Shown here: positions 10,838-20,772 of the stretch, in pieces
How the letters are laid out: each line of letters opens with the position of its first letter
Position numbering within the stretch: position 1 is the first letter of the stretch
Source of the DNA: JAGOMW01 sp964596675
Lineage (GTDB): Bacteria > Patescibacteriota > Gracilibacteria > BD1-5 > UBA2023
Reading direction: 5' to 3'
Length of the DNA stretch: 64,000 bases
Assembly (NCBI GenBank): GCA_964596675.1
Contig: CAZQUZ010000006.1
Span: 3,068-67,067, forward strand
The notes under the pieces: generated by a model
The model's input: only the letters and a program-made list of their open reading frames with translations
Told to the model about the DNA's origin: nothing
The model's database searches: none
Translations under genes and position numbers: made by a program

Positions 10838-13800
10838 TTAACGATTCATAATAGTTATGGTAACAGCCTTGTCTATACTCTTTAGGTTCGCGTCGATGAG
10901 ATTTATGCTGATAGGGTAGGTTCATGGATTCATGCCTCCAGTGTCTATAGGTACGACAAAGACAGTACCATTTGACGCTGTATAAATACGGTTTCCATTA
11001 AATGTTACGTTTATTTCACGAGCTCCCGGTGTGGCGGTAATGGAAAAACGAAGATTAATGGGGTCACCACTGTATAAATTTACTTTTCCTGCCTTGGGAT
11101 TATTAACAATTATTTTCGGCTCTATAGAAACGGTAGTGCTGCCTGTAGAAATGGGGGATATGAGATCTGTGCCATTAAGAGCATCTCCACCATCAGATGT
11201 AATGATTGTATTCCCATTGAGTGTCAGTATCTTTGTTTCAGTATAACTAAATCAGTACTTATCGATTATAACTACTGTAATCTGATTATCTCAGGGATTG
11301 AGATTTAGACTTGTGCGTGATGTTCAAGTGTTTTTTAATTCATCAAATACTTCTTTAAAACTTATTGTGCCATTGAGAGATATTTGTACCTCCTTTACTT
11401 CTCTATCTCCAGACCAGCTCGATTCGATGATATTTTTTTTAGCTGCTGTTTGTGAGAGTTTTACTTCTATCGAGATATTTCCAGTTCACTCAGGTCTCTC
11501 ACAGGGAGTATCGCTACGAGATCCAGATCATACACTTGTAAAGAATCCGTTTTTCCATGTAGGATCAAATCCATCGATAATCGGAGATGCTATAGGTACA
11601 AATACTTTGCCTATAGCACTTTCAGGTGTATTTTCAGCTACTGGACCGTTACAGAGAGTATCGATAAGCTCTTCCTTAAATCCCCCATCTAGCTCTGTAA
11701 GCTTAACTGCCATTATGGTGCTTACTTTTTGATCTTCAGGAGTATCTTTGGTTGCGAGCCGTCCACTGGACTTCGCTATAGTATAATCGTACACTCATGC
11801 TGGACGCTTCCAGTCTGACCTTGCTTTATCTTTTAGTGCATATTCCATAAAAGGTTTCCAGATTCCTGCAGCACAGTTCAGTCAGTCGCAGTTTCATTTT
11901 GTTTCTTTTCCATCGACATTTCCAGCCCAGACGACAGTCGTAATATCTGGAGAATATCCTACTGTCCAGAGATCTCTGGGGAGTATCTTTTTTTCACCCC
12001 GTTCACTTACATCTTTATTCGATGTTCCCGTTTTTACAGCGACTTTTCGTCCACCAGAGATTGTGATCGCACTTCGCCAGAAGCCATCAGGACGTGCCTC
12101 AGGATTCGAGAGTATCATGGTAGTAATATATGCAGCAGCTGGTGAAAATATCGGCTCATAGGTATCTGGAAATTTATGTTCCTCGATAACATTTTGATCA
12201 CTATCTTCTATTTTTGTGATAGCATATATATCCTTTTTGATTCAGAGGTTTGCGAGTACGCTATATGCTTGCATCAGATCTATAGGACGGACTTCAGCAG
12301 TTCATATAGCCATAGGGGCGCCATATCAGATATCATCTTTAAGTGTAGTGAAGCCTATATCTCTCCCGAATTTTATGAGTGATTCTTCTCGTCCTGCTAG
12401 ATAAAACATTTTTACCGCAGGAATATTACGAGAGTAAGCAAGTGCTTTTTCTAGGGTCATAATCCCTTTGAATCATTTGTCATAATTATCGGGTGTCCAT
12501 GGGCCAAATGAAGTTTTTGCATCAGCGACAGGACTTTGAGGTCCTATAGGCTCTTTGGATATAGCGAGAGCATATACAAAAGGCTTAAATGAAGATCATG
12601 GTTGTCGTCTGGCAAGGGCCATATTGTTGTTTCCACCATTTTCTATATCGAAATAATCTGGACCACCTACCATGGCTAGAAGAGCCCCGTTGGAATTATC
12701 CATACTTACGAGTGCTGCACTTTTAGCCCCATATTGGTTTGTATTGATGAGGGCTTGTTTCTTCACGAGCTCTTCGGCTTTTTCTTGGAGTTTTGGATCC
12801 AGTGTCGTGTATACCTTGAGTCACTGTGTGATATCAGTATCTTTCCCATATTTTGTCTCTAGATACTCTTTTATATACATGACGAAATACGGATACTTAA
12901 TATTTTCTGTATATTTTTTGAATTCGAACTCAAGCCCATCATAGATTATTTTCTTCATGGTTGGCCCATCTATTTTGTTATCTTCGAGCATTCGCACTGC
13001 TACGAAATCTTTACGTCCTACGCCATACTCGAGAGCAAAGGATTCAGTTTCACCGGAGTTGCTCACAGTATCATGGATGATAATATCTCAGAAAAATCAT
13101 AAAACCTCTCCAGTATCTAATTCTTTACATCCAGACTTATTCGGACTATAGTCAGAGTTTCGTATATATTCTTTATTTATGCCACATATGTTCACGCTAT
13201 CATTATGGAGTTCTAATGTTATACCAGAAAGATATGATTTAAATTCGGTATACATTTTTTTATAATGAGCCCTATTTTCAGCTACAGATAAGCTTATTTT
13301 TCATTCAGGATTATCCAGAGGATATACGTAGACTTCACCCATGAGCCTATCTCTATGACTATATGGTGAATAATATGTTGGTCATTTTGGGAGTGATGCG
13401 AGTATACTTGCTCACAGAGGTCCGACATCTTTAGCGCTTTTTCAGAAAAATGTTTTTGAGGCCTCCTCTATGCCATTAGCATTATAACCATATGATATAG
13501 TATTGAGGTACATTTCGAGAATCTTCTCTTTTGAATACGACTTATTAAGCATATATGATAGGTATGCTTCTTGTACCTTTCTTTTTATAGAACGCTCTTT
13601 AGAGAGGAGCGTATAGCTGATTAGTTGCTGAGAGAGAGTAGAAGTTCCCTGTATACGAGTCGTTTTACCACTGATATAATTATAGCCCGCTCGTAGGAGT
13701 CATTTTATATCGATTCCAGGATTCTCGAAAAATGTTTTATCTTCAGTGCTTACTATAGCATTTTTTATCGCATCAGAAATCTCACCATAGTCTGCATACG

Positions 13801-14110
13801 TGCGTTTCCCATCATTAAAAAGGGTATAGATAGGATTCTTATCTTTATCATAAATGACGGTACTTTCCTGAAAATAATCTCCTCGTTCTATAGAGCCGAT
13901 ATCGGGAACTCAGCGCATAAATAAAAAAAGCATGAGCCCAGTAAGTAGGGTGATGAATAGTACAAAAAATCCAGCTACTTTTCCGATCCCACGGAGGCTA
14001 AAACTAGAATCTCTCTTTCTATCATGAAAAAATCATAAGAATCGCCTTAGGATCGATCCTGGCGACTTAGTTCTTTTATGAAATGATGTTTTACGGAGAG
14101 GAGTATTCAT
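10838..14110 (-). CDS. Class A penicillin-binding protein (PBP1a-like) with C-terminal extension
   Basis: A bifunctional peptidoglycan glycosyltransferase/transpeptidase of 1090 residues. A cytoplasmic basic tail is followed by one TM helix (about 45-67). The GT51 domain has STEDKTFFENPGID (Glu123-Asp124) and IQGTSTLSQQL. The transpeptidase has Ser507 in SSFKP, SRN in AYSRNIPAVK and Lys693 in VKTGTS. After the transpeptidase about 300 residues remain. They are rich in T, S, N and I and look like Ig-like beta-sandwich modules, for example PKAGKVNLYSGDPINLRFS and TYPISINLID. The gene starts 10 bases after the LCP gene and ends one base before ftsE. Confidence 0.93.
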
Positions 14111-14120
14111 ATTGGTGTGA

Positions 14121-15758
14121 TTAAAAATTTTCCCAATCCCCAGGCTCTACAGTAGTTTCTCATGAGATATTTTTTGTTTTTTTTGACACTCCAGTGCTCG
14201 ATGATTCTTGGTTTATATTAGTCATTCCTGTAGATCCTGATGCTGTATTTCTCGGAGGTACTGGTACGTAGTACGCAGATTTTAGATGCTTCATATAGTC
14301 TTCACCATCGAGACCGATCACTATTTCTATTTTTGGGCCACTCATATTTATGTATTCATTTCTTTCGACAAAATTATAGGGGATTGACTCTTCTATATAG
14401 CGTAATGCTTCCACTCATACTGAATCTGGATATATTCCTACTCACATCTCCTCATTCCAATATACATTGATATGGCTTTTTTCTATAGAACCAGTTGCAA
14501 TCGTGAGACTCTTATCAAATGATATAGGAAATCCTAATTTTGCAAGTCACATGCTAATTTCTTGCGTACGGCGCTTCATGCTCGGATCGCTTATAAATAC
14601 TATATTTCTGTCAGCATCTCTGAGAAGAGGGAAATGAAAAGTGAGATCGACAAATTTTCTAATATCTTCGTAATAACTCAGTTTATTAACCTTTGCGTTT
14701 TCTGGTATGACCACCGCACTTCCTCAAAATAAATCACGACTCGGAGAATAGAGATAGGCTCAGGGGCTACATTTTATCAAAGAGAAGCATGATTCAGAAA
14801 GCGATACGATGCTTATATCATCGGTTTTTATATCAGAAAAATTAAAAGCCAATTCTACCATATCTGCAATACTGAGATCAGTATCGAGATGGGCGAGTAT
14901 CGATGTATAGATTTCTCAGATTTTTTTAGGATTTGTGATAATACCGAGATCGGTCATTTTTTCTTTTATCGCTTTTATGATGAGTTGTTGTCTATTGGAT
15001 CTATCGAAATCGCTCGTCGAATGACGACTTCGAGCGTATTTTAGGGCGGTAGCTCCATCGAAAACTTGTGGTCATTTTGACACGCGAAAAGTGGTATATC
15101 ACCAGTTATTATCAGGATATTCCCTATCTATAAGATCTTCAGGAACGTCTATAGATACTCCATTTATGATATCCACGATATCGATAAATCCATCGAAATC
15201 TATAACCATATAATGATCGATTTTCTGTCCTGTGATTTCAGATACTTTAGCCGCAAGATAGCTAATGCCTACTTTGTCTCGTTTTCCGAGATCGTAGAGG
15301 CTATTTATTCTTCCAGCTCACCCTCTTTCACTATAGGATACATAGAGATCTCTTGGTATTGAGAGGAGTGTGACAGTATTTTTTTCTCCATCCAATGATG
15401 CGAGCATAATAGAGTCAGTAAGATCAGATCAATCATGTCCTTTGCCACCTATGCCGGCGATGAGTATATTAGTCGTACCGACTACTTTATCGCTGATATA
15501 TGGCTCTATGAGTGATTGTAATGGTATCTTATCGAATGTATCAGATCCATTTTTTTCATTTCACTGAAATGCCCTCATAAAGAGTTCGCCACTAAAGAAT
15601 ACCAGAAAAACCATAATCATAGATCAAATGATTATTTTTTTTGATATTCTAAAGCCAGACTTTACTCACATTGATTTTTTTTCGATCGGTTTTTGTGATA
15701 CGTCTTTCTGGGGGATAATATTTTTTGTAGAGATCCTCTTGGTTTTAAATGCAGACAT
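14121..15758 (-). CDS. LytR-CpsA-Psr (LCP) family glycopolymer ligase
   Basis: 545 residues: a basic cytoplasmic N-terminus, one TM helix (about 41-58), then the LCP domain. Visible LCP motifs are NILIAGIGGKG, DSIMLASLD, LLSIPRDLYVS, INSLYDLG, DHYMVIDFDGF and ALKYARSRHSTSDFDR. LCP enzymes attach lipid-linked anionic glycopolymers to peptidoglycan outside the cell. The C-terminal part resembles the LytR_C domain, followed by a Ser/Thr-rich tail. It is first in the envelope operon, followed by the PBP, ATPase, flippase and GT-C genes. A promoter with its -10 box six bases before the ATG suggests the operon mRNA begins at or very near the start codon. Confidence 0.9.
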
Positions 15759-15764
15759 GTCGAG

Positions 15765-15792
15765 ATTATAGAAAAAAATGGCTTTTTTTCAA
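15765..15792 (-). promoter_or_regulatory. Promoter of the LCP-PBP-ftsE-wzx operon, leaderless type
   Basis: On the minus strand TTGAAA (15787-15792) and TATAAT (15765-15770) are separated by 16 bases. Only six bases separate TATAAT from the ATG, so a transcript started at the usual distance would begin about at the start codon. Confidence 0.75.
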
Positions 15793-15969
15793 CCTAAAAT
15801 AGCTATATTTACACATTTTTGTTAATTTTCTTAGATTTTTGTTAATTTCTCGACAAAAAAATGTGAATTACTTTAATATCAAAATATTAATACTATAGCT
15901 GTCAATATATCTTTCTCTTTTGACAAATCAAAAAATGATAATAGATTGCTCATATATTTTTCTTATATT
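15793..15969. other. AT-rich divergent intergenic region
   Basis: The space between the divergent LCP and rsmH genes is very AT-rich. Besides the LCP promoter it holds a TTGACA around 15919 that could serve rsmH with a weak TAGATT 16 bases later. I see no gene, RNA or clear repeat here. Confidence 0.4.
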
Positions 15970-16899
15970 ATGGCTTTTTCTGAGCTCCATACTCCAGTGC
16001 TTTTTCGTGAAGTCATCGATGTTTTTGTTTCCGAGATGCCCGATGCTCATATTGTGGTAGATGCTACATTATGACTCGGTGGACATGCATGACTCTTCCT
16101 TTCTCATATGAGGGAAGGGAAGTTTTTTTGATTCGATCGTGATACTGAAAATCTAAAACGTGCACAACTCCATCTTGCAGCACATACATCTTCTATCGAG
16201 AAAATATATATACCACTCAGTTTTACCTCCCTGAAAAATGTTCTCATGGACCGATGAGTGGATCATATAGATACTATACTGTATGACCTCTGAGTGAGTA
16301 GTTTTCATCTCGATGAAGCAGATCGTGGGTTTTCATTTCGTTTCGATGGGCCACTCGATATGCGATTCGATCGAACGAAAGGAAAGAGTGCGAGTCAGCT
16401 GATAAGTACTCTCGATGAAAAAGAGCTGGCGCGTATATTCACTCTCTATGGAGAGGAGAAAAAATCCTGGTTTATAGCACTAGAAATTGTAAAACAAAGA
16501 AAAGTTACCCCTATCGAGACGACATTTCAGCTATTGGAAATTATAAAAAAGTCGAGTTTTGATCCAAAATCTCCACTCCGTGTCTTTCAGGCTCTCCGTA
16601 TCGCTGTAAATGAAGAATTTACGCACATAGAAGATTCTCTTGCTCAGGCTATGGAAATGCTCGCGCCATGAGGCATCATTATGGTGATTACATTTCACTC
16701 ACTCGAGGATAGGCTCGTGAAGCAATTTTTCGCGAAATATCTCGAAGATACTATCGATGATGTGACGGGGCGCATCACATATAAATCTCAGTTTGCAAAA
16801 TATACGAAAAAACCTATAATCCCTACAGAAAGTGAGATAGCTGAGAATCCACGAAGTCGCAGTGCGAAGCTCCGTATCATCCAAAAAATCCACCATTAA
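15970..16899 (+). CDS. rsmH: 16S rRNA (cytosine1402-N4)-methyltransferase
   Basis: RsmH (MraW) methylates C1402 of 16S rRNA with S-adenosylmethionine. It has 309 residues. Motifs include the N-terminal SELHTPVLFREV, the SAM-binding DATLGLGGHA (two glycines by TGA), the YDLGVSS strand, FDGPLDMRFD, VITFHSLEDRLVK and the C-terminal NPRSRSAKLR. As in many bacteria it is followed by an ftsL-like gene, here after only four bases, the remnant of a dcw cluster; mraZ and a PBP2/3 gene are missing on either side. Confidence 0.94.
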
Positions 16900-16903
16900 G
16901 TCC

Positions 16904-17269
16904 ATGAATGCTCATCTTCTCGTAGCCAAAAAATGACATATTCCATTCTTCTCTGAGCGAAAGGCGGCTCGAGAGAATTTTCGATTTACTTTTACTCAGG
17001 TATACGTAGTACTTACAGTTCTCATAGCTATCTTCTGAGTATACTATGTCTGGATACTCAATCAAAATGCCACAAAATGATACAATGTACGAGAGCTCCA
17101 AGTCAAAAATCGAGAACTTTCATTTCAGGAAAATCTTCTCGATATTCGTATCGCTGAAGGGCAATCTATAGGAACTGTAATGAATAGTCCTATTATAGTA
17201 TCGATGCAAAATGTAGATCGGGCAAGCTTTCTCGTGATGAAAGGGCAGACGTTCGATATAAATGAATAA
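16904..17269 (+). CDS. FtsL-like septum protein
   Basis: A 121-residue bitopic protein: a basic cytoplasmic part of about 30 residues, one TM helix (about VYVVLTVLIAIFGVYYVW), then a coiled-coil-like stretch (VRELQVKNRELSFQENLLD) and a short tail. This is the FtsL/FtsB/DivIC architecture, and its position directly after rsmH is the standard place of ftsL. The sequence itself is weakly conserved in this family, so the call rests on layout and topology. Four codons are TGA. Confidence 0.55.
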
Positions 17270-17275
17270 ACTCAC

Positions 17276-17866
17276 ATGCCTGAAGCACTCAAACGGATGA
17301 TAGACATGATACACTTTCTCCCTGGTATCGGAGAAAAAACAGCAGCGAAGCTCGCCTTTTTTTTACTAAAAGCGCATCCATCGTATGTAAAGAATTTTTC
17401 TAAGGCACTCACTGATCTCCATGAAAATGTCATCGAATGTAGTCAGTGTCATGGTATGACTGATAGAGAACATCCTATTTGTTCTATTTGTTCCAATACG
17501 AAGCGTGACTCTCATCTTCTTTGTGTGGTAGAAGATTATCTCGATATGCTCTCTATCGAGCGTACATGAGTCTACCGTGGACTCTATCATGTACTTGGCT
17601 GAGTCATATCTCCTATCGCTGGCACGATGCCAGATAAACTCTATTATAAGACTCTCTTTTCCCGTATTGATGTGAATAAAGAAATCGAAGAAGTTATCAT
17701 CGCGACGAATCCAAATATCGAGTGAGAAGCCACAGCGCTCTATGCTATCGAGCATATGCCTCGTGAAGTCAAAATCTCTCGTCTCTCAAAAGGTCTCCCA
17801 CACGCGGGCTCTATCGAGTATGCAGATGAGATTACACTCCTCTCGGCGTTTAAGGGGAGGGGATAG
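17276..17866 (+). CDS. recR: Recombination protein RecR
   Basis: 196 residues. RecR binds DNA with RecF/RecO and helps load RecA at gaps. Visible: helix-hairpin-helix LPGIGEKTAAKLAF, a four-cysteine zinc finger beginning CSQCHGMTD and ending ICSIC, the Toprim segment LCVVEDYLDMLSIE, then VLGGVISPIAG and the C-terminal SRLSKGLPHAGSIEYAD. It is placed six bases after the ftsL-like gene and ends six bases from the stop of the opposite-strand gene, with no terminator between them. Confidence 0.94.
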
Positions 17867-17871
17867 GACTG

Positions 17872-18288
17872 TTATAAACTCGCTACTTTCGCAAGTTCTT
17901 CTTTACGTTTTCTTATAGCATCGACAGCAGAACCTATATTTACCTGTATTTTTTCTACGGGCTTATTTTGAGCATTTTTTGATACTGGTTCCTGTATTTT
18001 TGAGATACTCTTTTTAGGAAGAGGGAGTTTAGATTTTTCAGTGAGCTCATTTTGGGCATCATATATTGCTCTTCATATCTGATCTTCGATAGCACCGCCA
18101 TCCATGAGTCTTCCTCGAACGAGAAGTGATTCTTTATTTATAGTAGATATATACACATCTATTTTTTGTTTTGCGAGTGTGATAAATTTCTGATCGAGAG
18201 ATTTTTCCGATAAGAAAGTCTCGAGTTTTTGTGCATTCAGCTCTACTCAGTCTTTTTTATTTTCGAATGTTTCACTTAGTTGTGTCAT
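17872..18288 (-). CDS. Hypothetical protein, 138 aa
   Basis: A hydrophilic, Lys/Glu-rich protein with no membrane segment. It begins MTQLSETFENKKDG and ends AIRKRKEELAKVASL, mostly predicted helix, with a Pro/Lys-rich linker in the middle (PLPKKSISKIQEPVSK). It follows the 82-residue gene by nine bases and is probably in the same transcript. No family recognised. Confidence 0.6.
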
Positions 18289-18297
18289 AGTATAGTG

Positions 18298-18546
18298 TTA
18301 GAATATATATGAAAAATTTATGCTTGTATCGACTTCTTCTTTTGGGATGATTTGCCCAATCATTCTCTGGTAAGTATACTTTATGCTTTTAAAATAATCC
18401 TGTATAAGTCCCAATTCATTTTCTAGATCACTCTCATTAAGAGACTCTATAGCTATACGGATATCTTCTCTTTGCTCAGCATCGAGCGTGTAGATTTCAG
18501 TATAATTGTCGAGAATGGTCTTTTCTAGAGATGCGCGATTTTTCAT
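18298..18546 (-). CDS. Hypothetical protein, 82 aa
   Basis: A small acidic, helical protein (beginning MKNRASLEKTILDNYTEIY) with no TGA codons. It is transcribed from a good promoter lying just after the rplA terminator and forms a two-gene unit with the 138-residue gene. No family recognised. The -10 box is six bases before the ATG, so the mRNA is probably leaderless. Confidence 0.65.
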   Translation of the reverse strand: MKNRASLEKTILDNYTEIYTLDAEQREDIRIAIESLNESDLENELGLIQDYFKSIKYTYQRMIGQIIPKEEVDTSINFSYIF

Positions 18547-18552
18547 AGATAT

Positions 18553-18581
18553 AGTATCTCACATTTCCTGTCATTTTGCAA
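18553..18581 (-). promoter_or_regulatory. Promoter of the 82-aa gene, leaderless type
   Basis: Minus-strand TTGCAA (18576-18581), 17 bases, then GATACT (18553-18558), then exactly six bases and the ATG. The -35 box overlaps the A run of the rplA terminator. Confidence 0.65.
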
Positions 18582-18613
18582 AAAAATCTCTCTATTTCTA
18601 GAGAGATTTTTTT
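18579..18613. terminator. Terminator after rplA
   Basis: ATCTCTCT (18586-18593) pairs with AGAGAGAT (18600-18607). There are A and T runs on both sides, so it can work in both directions. It serves rplA, whose stop is 34 bases upstream. Confidence 0.85.
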
Positions 18614-18646
18614 GACCTGAGTTTTTATAAAGCTTTTTATAGGGAA

Positions 18647-19342
18647 CTAGATGTTTGCATCGATTTTGATACCAGGACCCATAGCGTTACAGATGTAGAT
18701 GCTTTTTACGAAAGCAGTGCTACCCTTGATACCAGATGGGCGAGCTGACTTCATCGTCTGGAGGAAAAATGCAATATTTTCTTCGAGCTTTGCAGCACCG
18801 AATGAGAGCTTACCGACGATAGAATGGACATTCCCTTGCTTATCATTTTTGAATTCGAAGCGACCAGCTGCGAGCTCTTTCGTGATAGCGATGAGATCTT
18901 CACCGACAGTACCTGCCTTTGGATTTGGCATGAGGCCTTTTGGACCGAGTACTTTCGCGAGTTTACCCATCTTTTTCATCATACCAGGAGTCGCGATAGC
19001 GATATCGAACTCGATCTTACCCTGGAGGACTGCATCGATGAGATCCTCGTTACCAGCGACAGTGACACCCGCTGCTTTGAGTTCTGTTTCATTTCCTATA
19101 TCAGTAAAGGCACCAATCTTCTTGGTCTTACCAGTACCATGTGGAAGTGAGAGAGTCGAGCGTACGAGCTGATCAGCCTGACGTGGGTCGATGTTGAGAT
19201 TAAAGTGAACTTCGATCGTAGGATCAAACTTCACTGTATTTGTGCGTTCGAGGAGCTCGACCGCTTCTTTGAGAGTATAGACACGGTCTTTCTCGATGAG
19301 AGCTACCGCTTGATTATACTTCTTGCCGTGAGAGACAGACAT
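18647..19342 (-). CDS. rplA: 50S ribosomal protein L1
   Basis: 231 residues. L1 forms the L1 stalk of the large subunit and in many bacteria represses its own mRNA. Recognisable parts are GKKYNQAVALI at the start, VEVHFNLNIDPRQADQ-like and STLSLPHGTGK, and the core ATPGMMKKMGKLAKVLGPKG followed by LMPNPKAGTV. All glycines are GGN, none TGA. The start MSVSHGKKY was chosen by homology; the frame stays open 29 codons further upstream. The usual neighbour rplK is absent. A roughly 100-base leader carries nested hairpins. Confidence 0.96.
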   Translation of the reverse strand: MSVSHGKKYNQAVALIEKDRVYTLKEAVELLERTNTVKFDPTIEVHFNLNIDPRQADQLVRSTLSLPHGTGKTKKIGAFTDIGNETELKAAGVTVAGNEDLIDAVLQGKIEFDIAIATPGMMKKMGKLAKVLGPKGLMPNPKAGTVGEDLIAITKELAAGRFEFKNDKQGNVHSIVGKLSFGAAKLEENIAFFLQTMKSARPSGIKGSTAFVKSIYICNAMGPGIKIDANI

Positions 19343-19441
19343 AATAAAAAACGTGAAAAAATAAACTTGGTCCAATCGTTCTTTTTTGGCTTTCTGACCA
19401 AGATAGCCGTAGGAACTCCCACATTTCACGTGTACTTGGAC
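19343..19441 (-). promoter_or_regulatory. Structured leader of rplA, possible attenuator
   Basis: In the transcript ACGTGAAA (19424-19431) can pair with TTTCACGT (19351-19358), which is followed directly by a T run, giving a terminator-like form. Inside it CTTGGTC (19396-19402) pairs with GACCAAG (19366-19372). A further upstream TCCAAG could instead pair with CTTGG(T), offering an alternative fold. This suggests control of rplA by its leader, possibly by L1. Confidence 0.5.
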
Positions 19442-19448
19442 GAGCAGT

Positions 19449-19475
19449 ATTATATATTTTTCTAGAGAAATGCAA
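19449..19475 (-). promoter_or_regulatory. Promoter of rplA
   Basis: Minus-strand TTGCAT (19470-19475) with a 15-base spacer to TATAAT (19449-19454). Transcription would start near 19442, giving the long rplA leader. Confidence 0.65.
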
Positions 19476-19481
19476 ATTTTC

Positions 19482-20675
19482 TTATCGGATTATTTCTCCT
19501 GGTGTCGTACTGCCATCTGTCGGTATCACTCTGCCTGGATAGATGAGGGTATTTATCCCGAGATGGGCTCCATCTCCGATGATGGCTCCGAGTTTTCTCC
19601 GTCCAGAGTCGATGAGTTTTTCTTTTACCATGACGCGGATACCTGCACCATCGTGTCTTAGGTTCGCGGTCTTACTGCCGCCACCGATATTCACATGATT
19701 CCCGATGATAGAGTCACCTATATATGAGAGATGCGGTATATGGGAGTCATCACCCATGTGACTATTTTTATACTCGACAAATGCTCCTATTTTCGAATTT
19801 TTCCCGATACTCGCATTGCCTCGGATATACGCGTTCGGTCATATGATGGCACCATCTCCGATATAGGCATTTCACTCTATATAGGTACCAGACTTTATGA
19901 CGACACCTTTTTCTATGTAGAGATTTCCCTTTATGGTGACATTTTCTTCTATCGTACTGCCTTGATCGATCGTTTCACTATAAGCACCGATGATGGCATC
20001 ATCTGCCTTGAGTACGTCCCATGGATATCCGATCGTGATCCACCTACCCTTTGCCTCCACGACAGAGAACTCGCCGCGCTCCATCTGCCTCGCCATGAGG
20101 TCAGTGATCTCGAGCTCTCTACGAGGAGAGAGGGGGAGTGATCGGAGCTCATCGAAGATATCGCTCGACAGCTTCAGTATACCGATATAGGCCAGATTCC
20201 CGAGAGACGCGTCAGTCGGCTTCTCGACGATACTCTGTGGTCTGCCACTCGCATCACAGTGGAATATGCCGAAATCACTCGGACGATCTACAGCTCTTGC
20301 GAGCGCGCCATATCAGGCTGTATCCATGAGTGCGAGTATGTCCGCGCCCTCATAGAGGTCATCACCAGATACGATGACGAAGTCTCCATCGATATATCCA
20401 CTCAGAGAGAGTATCGCAGCACCGGTGCCCATGACTTCACCAGCTTGCTCGATGTAGTGGATGGTCTTCCCTTTATACGTGTCGCCGAAATACAGAGGAA
20501 ATGCCTCTTTCTTATACTTTACTATCATGTATATATCCTCGAAGTGCTCGATGATGGGTTCCATATTATGCTCGATAATAGTCTGACCACAAATCTGGAT
20601 GAGTGGCTTCGGTGTGGTATCGGTGAGTGGTCTCATACGAGAGCCCTCTCAGGCAGCCATGATGACGAGGTGCAT
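19482..20675 (-). CDS. Bifunctional sugar-1-phosphate nucleotidyltransferase/acetyltransferase, GlmU-like
   Basis: 397 residues in two domains. The N-terminal nucleotidyltransferase begins MHLVIMAAGEGSRMRPLT and has FVIVSGDDL and IVEKP. The C-terminal left-handed beta-helix is made of hexapeptide repeats such as IGDGAIIGPNAYIRGNASIG, followed by VEYKNSHMGDDSHIPHLSYI and NIGGGSKTANLRHDG, which match GlmU. The end, IIGDGAHLGINTLIYPGRVI, resembles the archaeal-type enzyme more than E. coli GlmU. It probably makes UDP-GlcNAc, the precursor used by the Mur pathway. The acceptor sugar is inferred. Confidence 0.75.
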
Positions 20676-20744
20676 AGTAGGATAGAAAAAAATCGGAAGA
20701 ACGCTCCGAATACTATAGAGAGTCTATAAAACTGTGCGAAAAAG

Positions 20745-20772
20745 TAAAGAAAAAGTCGAGCTTTTGCTCGAC
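20745..20772 (-). terminator. Terminator after the AAA ATPase gene
   Basis: Minus-strand GTCGAGC-AAAA-GCTCGAC followed by TTTTTCTTT, immediately after the stop codon at 20773. Confidence 0.8.

Noticed and set aside
18699..19172. Plus-strand open frame of 157 codons opposite rplA
   Set aside because: Shadow of the ribosomal protein L1 gene.
19731..20729. Plus-strand open frames opposite the GlmU-like gene
   Set aside because: They mirror the hexapeptide-repeat gene on the minus strand and have no recognisable features.
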